From contig PLNW01000106.1 in assembly GCA_003142855.1 (NCBI GenBank), forward strand, positions 44,590 to 108,589: a stretch of 64,000 nt of DNA. Reading direction: 5' to 3'. The notes below the pieces were generated by a model, which saw nothing but the letters and a program-made list of their open reading frames with translations, was not told the origin of the DNA and ran no database searches. This DNA comes from Myxococcales bacterium. Lineage in GTDB: Bacteria > Myxococcota_A > Polyangia > Fen-1088. How positions within the stretch are numbered: position 1 is the first letter of the stretch; each line of letters starts with the position of its first letter. Both the position numbers and the translations under genes were made by a program. Positions 10,175 to 18,385 of this stretch are shown in pieces.

Positions 10175-10942
10175 CTAGTTGAATCCCGCCAGCGCGGCAG
10201 TAAAGGCGTCCGGGTTTTCCAGGTTCGACAGGTGACCGGCACCCGGGATCTCCACCACGCGCGCATTGGGCATGGCAGCGGCCATGGCATGGGCCTCCGC
10301 GGGCGGTGAAAGCGCGTCGTCGTTGCCCACCACGACCAGAGTGGGCACGGCGATCTCGGGCAATTCGGCCGTGCGGTCAGGCCGGTCGCGCAAGGCGCGG
10401 ATCGCGGCTATGACCGTATCCGCCGGCTGGGCTCCCAGCGCGCGCACTTCGGCGCGCAGCCCTTCGCTGGCTGAGGCCGACAAGAGGCGCGGAATCTGTT
10501 TTTCGAGCAAGGCAGCCACGCTGTGCTTTTCCACCAGCGAGATGGCGTCCTCGCGACCCTGGCGAGCCTCGGGCGTGTCAGCCGCAGCCTTGGTGTCGGC
10601 CAAGATGAGCGACTTCAATCGGTCGCGATGGCGACGGGCAAAAGCTAGCGCCACGTAGCCGCCCATCGACATGCCGCCCACCGTGGCCGCCGGCAGCTTC
10701 AGCCCGTCGAGCAAGGCAGCGAGATCATCGGCCAGATCGGCGATGGAGAAGCCACCCGAGCCGAGTTCGGAGAGCCCGAACCCGCGCATGTCAGGCGTGA
10801 TGACCCGTCGCTGGCTGGCCAGAGCAGCGGCGGTCTGGCGCCACATGCGGCTGTCAAAGGGAAACGCGTGCAACAGCACAAGAACCGGGCCATTGCCGAC
10901 CGACTGGTAGTCCAGCTGCCGTGGCCCGATGGATACCTTCAT
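10175..10942 (-). CDS. Alpha/beta-hydrolase (3-oxoadipate enol-lactonase-like)
   Basis: A 255-residue alpha/beta-hydrolase with a complete triad: nucleophile Ser92 in GGMSMGG, acid Asp208/209 in VVVGNDDALSPP, and His237 in GAGHLSNLENP. The oxyanion-hole segment is LLHAFPFDSRMW. The closest remembered relatives are PcaD-like enol-lactonases and BioH-like esterases, but there is no aromatic-degradation neighbour, so the substrate is open. It is divergent from the recombinase gene with only ~55 bases between starts. Confidence 0.85.
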   Translation of the reverse strand: MKVSIGPRQLDYQSVGNGPVLVLLHAFPFDSRMWRQTAAALASQRRVITPDMRGFGLSELGSGGFSIADLADDLAALLDGLKLPAATVGGMSMGGYVALAFARRHRDRLKSLILADTKAAADTPEARQGREDAISLVEKHSVAALLEKQIPRLLSASASEGLRAEVRALGAQPADTVIAAIRALRDRPDRTAELPEIAVPTLVVVGNDDALSPPAEAHAMAAAMPNARVVEIPGAGHLSNLENPDAFTAALAGFN

Positions 10943-10998
10943 GCCAGCAAGCCTAGCAGAATAGTTGCGGAAAATTGCGGTTCCCGTCTCCGGGTCCG

Positions 10999-11919
<921 letters not shown>

Positions 11920-12054
11920 TCCTCCTGTTGGAATTTGGATGCAGGCGATTTGCGGTTCGCGGGCGAGGCGCGCAATTCCAGGATCCTCCCAAACGCTCGT
12001 TGACCGCCTACAAGGGCGTCGGCTATATCCGAGGCAAGCCCCCGAGGATTCCAG

Positions 12055-12738
12055 TTGAACATCGGCGTTGATCAGATTCAGCAAGCGATTCTCTATTTGA
12101 TCGCGTTCGTTCTCTGCGTCTCGGTGCACGAGTTCGGTCATGCCTGGGTGGCCAACCGCCTGGGCGACCCGACCCCGCGCATGCAGGGACGGCTGACCCT
12201 TTCGCCCCTGCACCACATCGATCCCATAGGCACGCTTCTCATACCCTTCATCTCGGCCGTCAGTCCGGCGGCGCTGCCTCTCATGGCCTGGGGCCGTCCC
12301 GTGCAGACCAATCCTCTTGCGTACACGCGCCGCTACAAGCTCAACACCGGCCGCATGCTGGTGTCGATCGCCGGGCCGACCATGAACTTGTTGATGGCGC
12401 TGCTCGCGTCGCTGGTCATCGTGATCGCCTCACATGCGGGAGCCTCGGCGCGCTTCCAGGGCGCGATCTTCAACTACCTGGTGCAGCTCAACCTGATCTT
12501 GATGTGCTTTAACCTGCTGCCCATTCCGCCGCTCGACGGGGGCGCGGTGCTGGCCTGGGTGCTGCCGCGCTCCTGGCAGGGGGTGGTCGATTTCTTGCAA
12601 CGCTACGGTGCATTTATCCTGCTGCTCCTGGTATTGAGCCCGATGCTGGGGTTGCCGCTTCTGAGCATCGTGATGTACCCCATGGCCATCGTGATCGGCC
12701 TCTGGCGCAGTGGACTTGTGTGGGTGATCAACCTATGA
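12055..12738 (+). CDS. Site-2 protease family (M50) membrane metallopeptidase
   Basis: A 227-residue integral membrane protein with zinc site HEFGH (residues 25-29) in the first helix and the second motif [10 protein letters not shown] about 140 residues on, as in compact bacterial M50B enzymes of the Rip3-like minimal type without PDZ or CBS domains. Such proteases cut within the membrane. The start is TTG with GAGGA six bases upstream. The stop overlaps the scpA start as ATGA, so translation is coupled; an M50 gene before scpAB is a frequent neighbourhood in this group of bacteria. Confidence 0.9.
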   Translation: MNIGVDQIQQAILYLIAFVLCVSVHEFGHAWVANRLGDPTPRMQGRLTLSPLHHIDPIGTLLIPFISAVSPAALPLMAWGRPVQTNPLAYTRRYKLNTGRMLVSIAGPTMNLLMALLASLVIVIASHAGASARFQGAIFNYLVQLNLILMCFNLLPIPPLDGGAVLAWVLPRSWQGVVDFLQRYGAFILLLLVLSPMLGLPLLSIVMYPMAIVIGLWRSGLVWVINL

Positions 12739-13628
12739 GCGACGAACATCCCATGACCGGCCGGGCGCCGGCGTTCGAGAGGCGCAGCGCCGACATTCCG
12801 CCCAGCGCGGGCTATCGTCTCACCCTACCCGAGTTCGAGGGGCCGCTCGATCTGCTGCTGCACCTTTGCCAGACGCACGAGCTGGACATCCTCAACATCC
12901 CCATCGCCTTCGTCGCTGAGAAGTACTGCGAATATCTCGATATGATGGAGAACATGGCGGTGGAGGTGGCGGCGGAGTACTTGGTCATGGCCGCGCACCT
13001 AGTCTATCTCAAGTCGCGCGAGTTGGTGCCGTCGCCTGAGCCGCTGGAGGCGACTGATGAGGAAGAAGGGGGGCTCGACCCGCGCGAGGAGTTGATCCGC
13101 CGCCTGCTCGAATACCAGAAGTACAAGAACGCAGCCGAGCAGCTGGGCAATCGCCCGATCGAAGGCCGCACAGTGTTCAAGCGCGGTGTTCCGCTGGAGG
13201 ACGGCGGCGAGGCCGGGATGGCCGAGCACTCGGTGTGGAAGCTCATCGAGCAATGGGCGGAGATTCTGTCCAAGGCGGCGCCCCAGCACACCCACGACGT
13301 GGTGGTCGATCGCATATCCATCAGCGATCGCATCAACCAGGTGATCGACACCCTGGAGGCGGGCTCGGGCTCCATTCGTTTCGATGACATCGTCGGGCAC
13401 GACCTGCCCGAGGCTCAGTTTCGCCACAATGTGGTGGTGTCCCTGCTGGCGATCCTCGAGCTGACGCGCCTCAAGGTCATTCGCGTGCTGCAAGATCTGG
13501 CCACTGGCACCTTCCTGATCTCCCAGGTTGAGGGGGCGGCTTTGGAGCAGGCCCGGGTCATGCAGCCGACTTCTGTGGTAGAGAGCGCGCCCAAAGAGGG
13601 TAGTGGAGAGCCCGATGGCCAAACGTAA
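12735..13628 (+). CDS. scpA: Segregation and condensation protein A (kleisin)
   Basis: Kleisin subunit bridging SMC heads in the condensin complex. The 297-residue product has the diagnostic N-terminus [22 protein letters not shown], the following [21 protein letters not shown] helix, and the C-terminal winged helix ([21 protein letters not shown]). The start is taken as the ATG at 12735, which overlaps the upstream stop as ATGA, in preference to a GTG at 12720. The 3' end overlaps scpB by 14 bases. Confidence 0.95.
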   Translation: MSDEHPMTGRAPAFERRSADIPPSAGYRLTLPEFEGPLDLLLHLCQTHELDILNIPIAFVAEKYCEYLDMMENMAVEVAAEYLVMAAHLVYLKSRELVPSPEPLEATDEEEGGLDPREELIRRLLEYQKYKNAAEQLGNRPIEGRTVFKRGVPLEDGGEAGMAEHSVWKLIEQWAEILSKAAPQHTHDVVVDRISISDRINQVIDTLEAGSGSIRFDDIVGHDLPEAQFRHNVVVSLLAILELTRLKVIRVLQDLATGTFLISQVEGAALEQARVMQPTSVVESAPKEGSGEPDGQT

Positions 13629-14808
13629 GAAACCCGCGCGCGCCAAGAATGACGAGGCGCAAGCACCGATCGAAGCCAGCCCCGCAGCCGAACCCAAGAA
13701 CGACGAGGCGCAAGCGCCGATCGAAGCCAGCCCTGCGGCTGAAACTGTCCCCGATGCCGCGGAGCCGACCAGCGAAGCGGCAAGCAGCGACGAGGCTGAT
13801 GTGTGGGCCCAGGACCGCGTTGCTGCGGACGAACCCGCCAGCCCCGAGGCAGAAGCAAGCGCAGGGGACGAGGGGGTGTGGGCCGATTCAGCCGAAGGCG
13901 GGGACGCACTCGAGGGCGGAGCCGACGGCGAGGTGGCCGCGCCGGGCGACGAGACTGCCGACGAAGCGCCAGTGGTGCTGGACGCCTCGCAGATGGAATC
14001 GATCATCGAGAGCCTGCTCTTTGCGTCCGACAAGGTGTTGGGCCTGGCGGAACTCAAGCGCCTGCTGGGCGAGCGCGACGGCAAGAAGGTCACGGCTGCC
14101 ATCGAGGCCTTGCTGGAGCGGCGCCGGGGTTCGGGCATCGAAGTCGTGCGCCTGGCCAACGGCTGGCACCTGCGCACCAATCCGGAGCACGCGCGCTGGG
14201 TGTCCAAGCTGCTGGCCGGCCGACCCATGCGCTTGTCGCGCGCCATGATGGAGACCCTGGCTATCGTCGCTTACCGCCAGCCGGTCACGCGGCCCGAGGT
14301 GGACGAGATCCGCGGCGTGGACTGCGGGCCGGTGTTGAAGACTTTGCTCGACCGCGGGCTGATTCGCATCATCGGCAAGAAGGAAGAAGTGGGGCGGCCG
14401 CTGCTCTACGGCACCACGCCCGAGTTTCTGCGCGTGTTCAGCCTGGGTGAGCTGAGTGACCTGCCCACGCTGCGCGAATACGCCGAATTGTCGTCCGAGC
14501 AACAGGCGCGCGTGGATGCCGAGCACGGTTCAGCGCCCGAGGGTGAGGCCGCAGCGCCTGCGGGAGGCGAGGCCGGCGCAGGCGCCGCGCCGGGTGCGGC
14601 CCCGTCGTCGTACAACCTGAACTTCGTGGCGCGCTCGCAGCTTCCCGAGGAGGCTGAGGAGACCGACCCGCTGCTCGACGAGCTGGAGAGTGCCAGCAAG
14701 GTCGCATCCAAGATCCTGGGCGCGGTCAGCGAGCCGGCGGCAGAAGAGGCGTCTGAGCCGGAGCCTACGCCGGTCCCGCCGCCGGGAGAGCCGACCAACG
14801 GTTCGTAG
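13615..14808 (+). CDS. scpB: Segregation and condensation protein B with acidic extensions
   Basis: ScpB dimers bind ScpA and regulate the SMC ATPase. The core of two winged helices is at residues ~125-300 (SQMESIIESLLFASDKVLGL, then SRAMMETLAIVAYRQPVTRPEV and the GRPLLYGTTPEFL end). It is flanked by a ~120-residue Ala/Glu/Asp-rich N-terminus and a ~95-residue Ala/Pro/Glu C-terminus, giving 397 residues against a usual 180-250. The N-terminal extension contains a 17-residue unit (KNDEAQAPIEASPAAEP) repeated in tandem. GGAGAG precedes the ATG at 13615. Tails are probably disordered. Confidence 0.93.
   Translation: MAKRKKPARAKNDEAQAPIEASPAAEPKNDEAQAPIEASPAAETVPDAAEPTSEAASSDEADVWAQDRVAADEPASPEAEASAGDEGVWADSAEGGDALEGGADGEVAAPGDETADEAPVVLDASQMESIIESLLFASDKVLGLAELKRLLGERDGKKVTAAIEALLERRRGSGIEVVRLANGWHLRTNPEHARWVSKLLAGRPMRLSRAMMETLAIVAYRQPVTRPEVDEIRGVDCGPVLKTLLDRGLIRIIGKKEEVGRPLLYGTTPEFLRVFSLGELSDLPTLREYAELSSEQQARVDAEHGSAPEGEAAAPAGGEAGAGAAPGAAPSSYNLNFVARSQLPEEAEETDPLLDELESASKVASKILGAVSEPAAEEASEPEPTPVPPPGEPTNGS
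13645..13746 (+). repeat. 51-bp tandem duplication inside scpB
   Basis: Units 13645-13695 and 13696-13746 are in frame and encode near-identical 17-residue blocks beginning KNDEAQAPIEA. The few differences are mostly silent third-position changes, indicating an old duplication under protein-level constraint or a slippage event since diverged. Confidence 0.85.
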
Positions 14809-14862
14809 GCGACGCGAGCCACTGTTCCGGGCGAAGCGAGCGAAGGGGAAAGGGGTACCATC

Positions 14863-15612
14863 GTGAGACTGCAAAAACTTCTGGCTGCCGCCGGAATCGC
14901 GTCTCGTCGTAGCGCCGAGGAGCTGATTGCCGCGGGCGCCGTCAAGGTCAACGGCAAGGTGATCACCACCCTGGGCGTGCAGGTGCACGAGCGCCACGAC
15001 CGCGTCGAGGTGAACGGCCGGCGCGTGCACGTCGAGGATCCGCTCTATCGAATTCTGCTCAAACCGCGTGGCTGCCTGGGAACCCTGAATCGGCCCAGCC
15101 CGAACAAGGCCGAGCCGCACGAGGATGTTGCGCGGCCCACGCTGGCCCGCTACGTGACCGACCGCGAGCTGGGCTGGCAAGTGGTGGCGCCGCTGGATTT
15201 TCTGTCCGAAGGCGTGATCCTGCTGACCACCGACGGCGCGCTGGCGGAACGCATGTCGCGCGGCGGGGGCCATGTGGCCATGACCTACCACCTGAAATTC
15301 CAGGGCGTGATGGGCGAGTCCGAGTTGGCGCGCCTGCAGCGGGGCTGGAGCTTCAACGGCCGTCCCGTGCGCCCCATCAAAGTCGAGCCCCTGGCCACCA
15401 CCGGCAAGAACATCTGGGTCGAAATGGTGGTGCCCGAAAGCCGGCCGCGCGCGCTCAAGGCCGCGGGCGAGGCCGTGCGGCACCAGTTGCTCAAGATCTC
15501 GCGCGTGCGCCTGGGCGAGATGTCCTTCGAGGGCCTGAAAATGGGCGGCTGGCGCGATCTGAGCAAGGGCGAGATCAGGGCCTTGCGTGCGGCGGCCGGC
15601 GTGAAGACGTAG
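14863..15612 (+). CDS. 16S/23S rRNA pseudouridine synthase (RsuA/RluB/RluE/RluF family)
   Basis: Isomerises a uridine in rRNA. The 249-residue protein has an S4 RNA-binding domain (MRLQKLLAAAGIASRRSAEEL) and a catalytic domain with Asp112 in APLDFLSEGVILLTTDG, the aligned equivalent of the GRLDxxTEG motif, so the usual Gly-Arg before the catalytic Leu-Asp is replaced by Ala-Pro. It starts with GTG and follows scpB by 54 bases; scpA-scpB-rluB is a very common order. RluB is the most likely role from context, but the changed motif makes me leave the symbol blank. Confidence 0.85.
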   Translation: MRLQKLLAAAGIASRRSAEELIAAGAVKVNGKVITTLGVQVHERHDRVEVNGRRVHVEDPLYRILLKPRGCLGTLNRPSPNKAEPHEDVARPTLARYVTDRELGWQVVAPLDFLSEGVILLTTDGALAERMSRGGGHVAMTYHLKFQGVMGESELARLQRGWSFNGRPVRPIKVEPLATTGKNIWVEMVVPESRPRALKAAGEAVRHQLLKISRVRLGEMSFEGLKMGGWRDLSKGEIRALRAAAGVKT

Positions 15613-16024
15613 CCAGAGCGTGTCGAGCAGTTGCGGGCCGCTGGGCAGGCCGGACCGCGGGTCGCGGGTCGCGAGGGCGTGAGCGAGAGCGAGTTCGTGT
15701 GCGGTACGCGGGGAGCGGTTCCGGTCACCTTCCTCGATCCACGCGGTCTTGCGCCAACCATTGCTCCGTCGACGGCTGGGCAGGTTGGCGCCTCCAGAAG
15801 CGGCGGAGTCGTTGCAGATGCACTTCCGGATCGAAGCGCGGGCGAGGGCGGGATGTGGCGGGGATGATGGGCAGCAGACGCGCAACCGGCTTTGCATCGC
15901 GCGTGACCCCGAGGCTTCGAGTGCTGCGTCTTGCTAGCAACAGCTTGGCCCCGTTGCCGACAACGCCTGCTGGTGCTCTCCACTATGCTCGACCGGCTGA
16001 TCTCTCGCGGGTGCCGGGACCACC
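15613..16024. other. 412-bp spacer with no intact gene
   Basis: No intact reading frame with a start signal, no tRNA, and no terminator hairpin with T-tract was seen. The minus strand carries the antitoxin-like fragment listed separately. The rest reads like decayed sequence. Confidence 0.6.
15725..15940 (-). pseudogene. Probable remnant of a Phd/YefM-type antitoxin
   Basis: The minus-strand frame reads SLGVTRDAKPVARLLPI followed by RPRPRFDPEVHL and ends QWLAQDRVDRGR. This resembles the Phd/VapB pattern of ITRxGKPVARLVP plus a toxin-binding tail ending in a short acidic/basic stretch. The N-terminal DNA-binding half is not in the same frame, no ribosome-binding site is seen and no toxin follows, so I read it as a decayed antitoxin next to the intact vapBC. 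Weak, motif-based call. Confidence 0.28.
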
Positions 16025-16053
16025 TTGACATACTTATGCATGGTCAATATGCT
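16025..16053 (+). promoter_or_regulatory. vapBC promoter
   Basis: TTGACA at 16025-16030, a 17-bp spacer, and TATGCT at 16048-16053 form a near-consensus housekeeping promoter. The expected transcription start is about 16060, directly at the vapB ATG at 16061, so the mRNA would be leaderless. Confidence 0.8.
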
Positions 16054-16063
16054 TTTATGCATG
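16034..16063 (+). promoter_or_regulatory. Putative VapB operator: two TTATGCATG boxes
   Basis: TTATGCATG occurs at 16034-16042 and again at 16055-16063, exactly 21 bp (two helical turns) apart, flanking the -10 box. Each contains the palindrome ATGCAT. This fits cooperative binding of a dimeric ribbon-helix-helix antitoxin that represses its own promoter; inferred, not shown. Confidence 0.6.
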
Positions 16064-16321
16064 AGAACCACCCTGGACTTGGACAACCAACTCTACCGAC
16101 AGGCCAAGCTCTTCGCCGCCGAGCGCCGGTTGACCCTGACTTCGGTGATGGAGGATGGTCTGCGTGCCATGTTCCAGCAGAAACAGGCCCTGAAAACCCC
16201 CAAACCGTTCAAACTGGTTGTGTTCAAGGGCGGGGGACCGTCCCCCGGTGTGGACCTGTCGGACAATTCGGCGTTGGCTGACCTCATGGATTCGGAGCGG
16301 GATGCCCCTTCTCGACGTTAA
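16061..16321 (+). CDS. vapB: VapB-type antitoxin
   Basis: The 86-residue protein begins MRTTLDLDNQLYRQAKLFAA, the ribbon-helix-helix N-terminus of VapB antitoxins (RTTxxLDDxLLxxA), followed by a toxin-binding C-terminal tail. It should neutralise VapC by direct binding and autoregulate. The ATG at 16061 was chosen because the homology begins there and the promoter places the transcript start there; two in-frame ATGs just upstream (16040, 16049) would fall within the promoter. It overlaps vapC by 20 bases. Confidence 0.85.
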   Translation: MRTTLDLDNQLYRQAKLFAAERRLTLTSVMEDGLRAMFQQKQALKTPKPFKLVVFKGGGPSPGVDLSDNSALADLMDSERDAPSRR

Positions 16322-16736
16322 TGTCCTCATTGGTGCCCATCGCCTTGGCAGCCATCGGCACAAGGAATATGCGCGCTTCATCGAGTCCCTGGCGACCTCG
16401 GTCGGGAATTACTCCATCCCGACGATAGTTCGCAGCGGTTTCCTCCGCATCGTGACGAACCGCCGGATCTTCCCAGTGCCGACTCCGCTCGACAAGGCTT
16501 TGGAATTCTTGGATTCGCTTTTAGAACGGGCAAACCACATGGAGATGGAACCCGGGGAACGCCACTGGAAGTTGTTTGCGGGGCTTTGCCAAGAGATCGA
16601 GGCGAGAGGCAACGACATTCCCGACGCCTACCTGGCGGCGTTGGCGTTGGAAAAGGGGGCGGAATTGATCACAGCAGACCGGGGTTTTGCTCGTTTTCCG
16701 GGACTTAGGTGGAAGCATCCTCTGGATGGTGCATAG
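16302..16736 (+). CDS. vapC: VapC-type PIN-domain ribonuclease toxin
   Basis: A 144-residue PIN domain of the subfamily with pattern LLDVNVLI...GFLRIVTN: Asp5 (MPLLDVNVLIGAHR), Asp108 (NDIPDAYLAALALEKGAEL) and Asp126 (TADRGFARFPGL) form the metal site. The usual second acid is not obvious: the site before GFLR is Arg-Ser (TIVRSGFLRIV). The expected activity is cleavage of tRNA or rRNA when free of VapB. GGAG precedes the ATG at 16302, which lies within the end of vapB, a typical coupled toxin-antitoxin arrangement. Confidence 0.85.
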   Translation: MPLLDVNVLIGAHRLGSHRHKEYARFIESLATSVGNYSIPTIVRSGFLRIVTNRRIFPVPTPLDKALEFLDSLLERANHMEMEPGERHWKLFAGLCQEIEARGNDIPDAYLAALALEKGAELITADRGFARFPGLRWKHPLDGA

Positions 16737-16873
16737 GCATTGTCACGGGCTCACCCGCCAATTTGTAGTGACCTCATGGATGCCGTCCGGCACATGGGCG
16801 AGCTGTCTGTCGGCCGACTGCTCGTCCGCACCCCGCTGCCGGCCATCGCGGGCTTTCTCGCCAACGCGCTTTA

Positions 16874-17659
16874 TCAATGACCCTTCTCGCCCGCCGCGAA
16901 TTCCGCGAGCGGGGCGAGGCCCCTGGTCAGCACGCCGGAGTGGGCGCAGGCGATGGCCTTGACCTCGGCGGCGAAGGGCTGCAGGCGCGCGGCGAGCTGG
17001 CGCAAGGATGCGCGGTCTTGCGCCGGGTTTTCCGTGAAGAGCCAGTGCCCCGCGGCCAGCTTGCCATCCTTGGTCGCCTCGGCGCTGTCGCCCATGAACA
17101 GCACCGAGCGCGCCAGGAAGGCGGCGCTGCCCGGGGTGTGCCCGGGCACGGCGAAGACGCGCACGTCGAGACCACCCACCTGCAAGGTTTCGCCGTCGCG
17201 CAGCGGCCGCGCGACCTTGATGCCGTTCGGGCGCGGGGACGCGAAGTGCTTGAAAAGCGACTTCACCGCGCGCCCTTCGGCCAGGGCCACGTCGGGCTCG
17301 AGCGCCATGACCTCGGCGCGCGGGAAGGCCAGCACGCCGGCGGTGTGGTCGCGGTCGCCGTGCGTGAGGAAAATGGCCTTCACCGCCTCCACGCCGAGAC
17401 CACGCCGGGCCAGCGCGTGCAGGATGGGCTGGGCCTGGCGATCGTTACCGGCGTCGACGAGCGCGACACTGTGGTCGTCGATGTCGACGATGAACGCCGA
17501 AACGATGCCGTCCTTGACCACCTCGACGCCGTCGAGCCGCTGGCCGTCGGCGATGGGCAGCCCACCCGAGAAGGTGACGAAGAGCAAGATGCCCAGCGCG
17601 AGCACCAGGACGCCAAGGCATAGAGCCAGGATCTTGAGGATCTTGAAGACGCGTTTCAT
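16874..17659 (-). CDS. Membrane-anchored metallo-beta-lactamase-fold hydrolase
   Basis: The 261-residue protein starts with a positively charged stretch and a hydrophobic anchor (ILALCLGVLVLALGILLFV), then an MBL fold with the zinc motif THGDRDHTAG, the later His in VPGHTPGSAAF, Asp in FMGDSAEA and a C-terminal His (CAHSG). The first motif has Gly-Asp-Arg where HxHxDH has His-x, so metal ligation at the first site is His-x-Asp-x-Asp-His, changed from standard. The anchor suggests periplasmic location. Substrate unknown. TAGAAT lies 11 bases before the ATG, implying a very short leader. Confidence 0.8.
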   Translation of the reverse strand: MKRVFKILKILALCLGVLVLALGILLFVTFSGGLPIADGQRLDGVEVVKDGIVSAFIVDIDDHSVALVDAGNDRQAQPILHALARRGLGVEAVKAIFLTHGDRDHTAGVLAFPRAEVMALEPDVALAEGRAVKSLFKHFASPRPNGIKVARPLRDGETLQVGGLDVRVFAVPGHTPGSAAFLARSVLFMGDSAEATKDGKLAAGHWLFTENPAQDRASLRQLAARLQPFAAEVKAIACAHSGVLTRGLAPLAEFAAGEKGH

Positions 17660-17725
17660 GACGATGTGCGATTCTATCACTGTCGGATCGCAACAGGCTG
17701 AAACTGCGCGAGTCGGTGATGGGTC

Positions 17726-17753
17726 TTGACTGTTCCCCTGGATGGGGTACACT
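17726..17753 (+). promoter_or_regulatory. higBA-like promoter with inverted repeat in the spacer
   Basis: TTGACT at 17726-17731, 16-bp spacer, TACACT at 17748-17753. The predicted start is about 17760, where the GTG begins. The spacer contains GTTCCCC (17732-17738) and GGGGTAC (17744-17750), a near-perfect inverted repeat that could be the antitoxin operator. Confidence 0.6.
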
Positions 17754-17759
17754 CCGTGA

Positions 17760-18035
17760 GTGCGCGTTGAATTGTCGGACACGGCCGAGAAACAACTCGC
17801 GAAGGTACCGGGGCACATCGTCAAGAAGTTCGCGCTTTGGGTTGACCTTGTAGCCGTGGAGGGACGTGCGGCGGCGCGGGCCATCCCGGGATACCGAGAC
17901 CACGTCCTGAAGGGAGAATGGAGAGGGTACCGAGCGATCCGTCTGAGCGCCGCATACAGGGCCATCTATCAAGAACGCCAGGCTGGCACGATTCACCTGG
18001 TCTACGTCGAGGAGGTCAGCAAACATGATTACTAG
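17760..18035 (+). CDS. RelE/ParE-superfamily toxin (HigB-like)
   Basis: A 91-residue protein with the RelE fold pattern: KQLAKVPGHIVKKFALWVD helices, then HVLKGEWRGYRAIRLSAAYRAIYQ and a final strand VYVEEVSKHDY. This is the HigB/RelE-like group that cleaves ribosome-bound mRNA. The toxin precedes the antitoxin, the HigBA order. The GTG at 17760 gives the family N-terminus; no ribosome-binding site exists upstream because the -10 box ends 6 bases before it. Confidence 0.8.
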   Translation: MRVELSDTAEKQLAKVPGHIVKKFALWVDLVAVEGRAAARAIPGYRDHVLKGEWRGYRAIRLSAAYRAIYQERQAGTIHLVYVEEVSKHDY

Positions 18036-18354
18036 GAAGACGAAGGGAAAGGGTCGGCGAGAAGCGTCGAAGTACCTTGAAACCCTCATGGGAGGGCCGC
18101 TGACCCTCGGGGCGGCACTCTCGGGTCTGCGCGAAGCGGACCAGCGGAGCCTGGCGGAGTTTGCGAGCCTTCTTGGTGTTTCGAGGTCGCACCTTTGCGA
18201 CATCGAGCAGGGCCGGCGAGCGGTCAGTCCTGAGAGGGCGGCTCGTTTTGCCCAAGCGCTCGAGCAGAGCGAGGCCCAATTCGTAAGGCTGGCGCTGCAG
18301 GACCAAATTCGCTCGGCAGGTCTGAGGCTAACCGTCGCGGTGAAGGCGGCGTGA
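18025..18354 (+). CDS. Xre-type helix-turn-helix antitoxin (HigA-like)
   Basis: The 109-residue protein has a Cro/C1 helix-turn-helix at ~residues 40-80 (SLAEFASLLGVSRSHLCDIE followed by QGRRAVSPERAARFA). It overlaps the toxin gene by 11 bases and would be translated by coupling. The pair is expected to autoregulate through the inverted repeat in the promoter at 17732-17750. The ATG at 18025 is the only in-frame start before the helical domain. Confidence 0.82.
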   Translation: MITRKTKGKGRREASKYLETLMGGPLTLGAALSGLREADQRSLAEFASLLGVSRSHLCDIEQGRRAVSPERAARFAQALEQSEAQFVRLALQDQIRSAGLRLTVAVKAA

Positions 18355-18385
18355 AAGGGAAAATCCGGGTACGGATGAGCGTGAA

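Noticed and set aside
14530..15897. 455-codon minus-strand frame over scpB end and pseudouridine synthase
   Set aside because: Shadow of two recognisable plus-strand genes.
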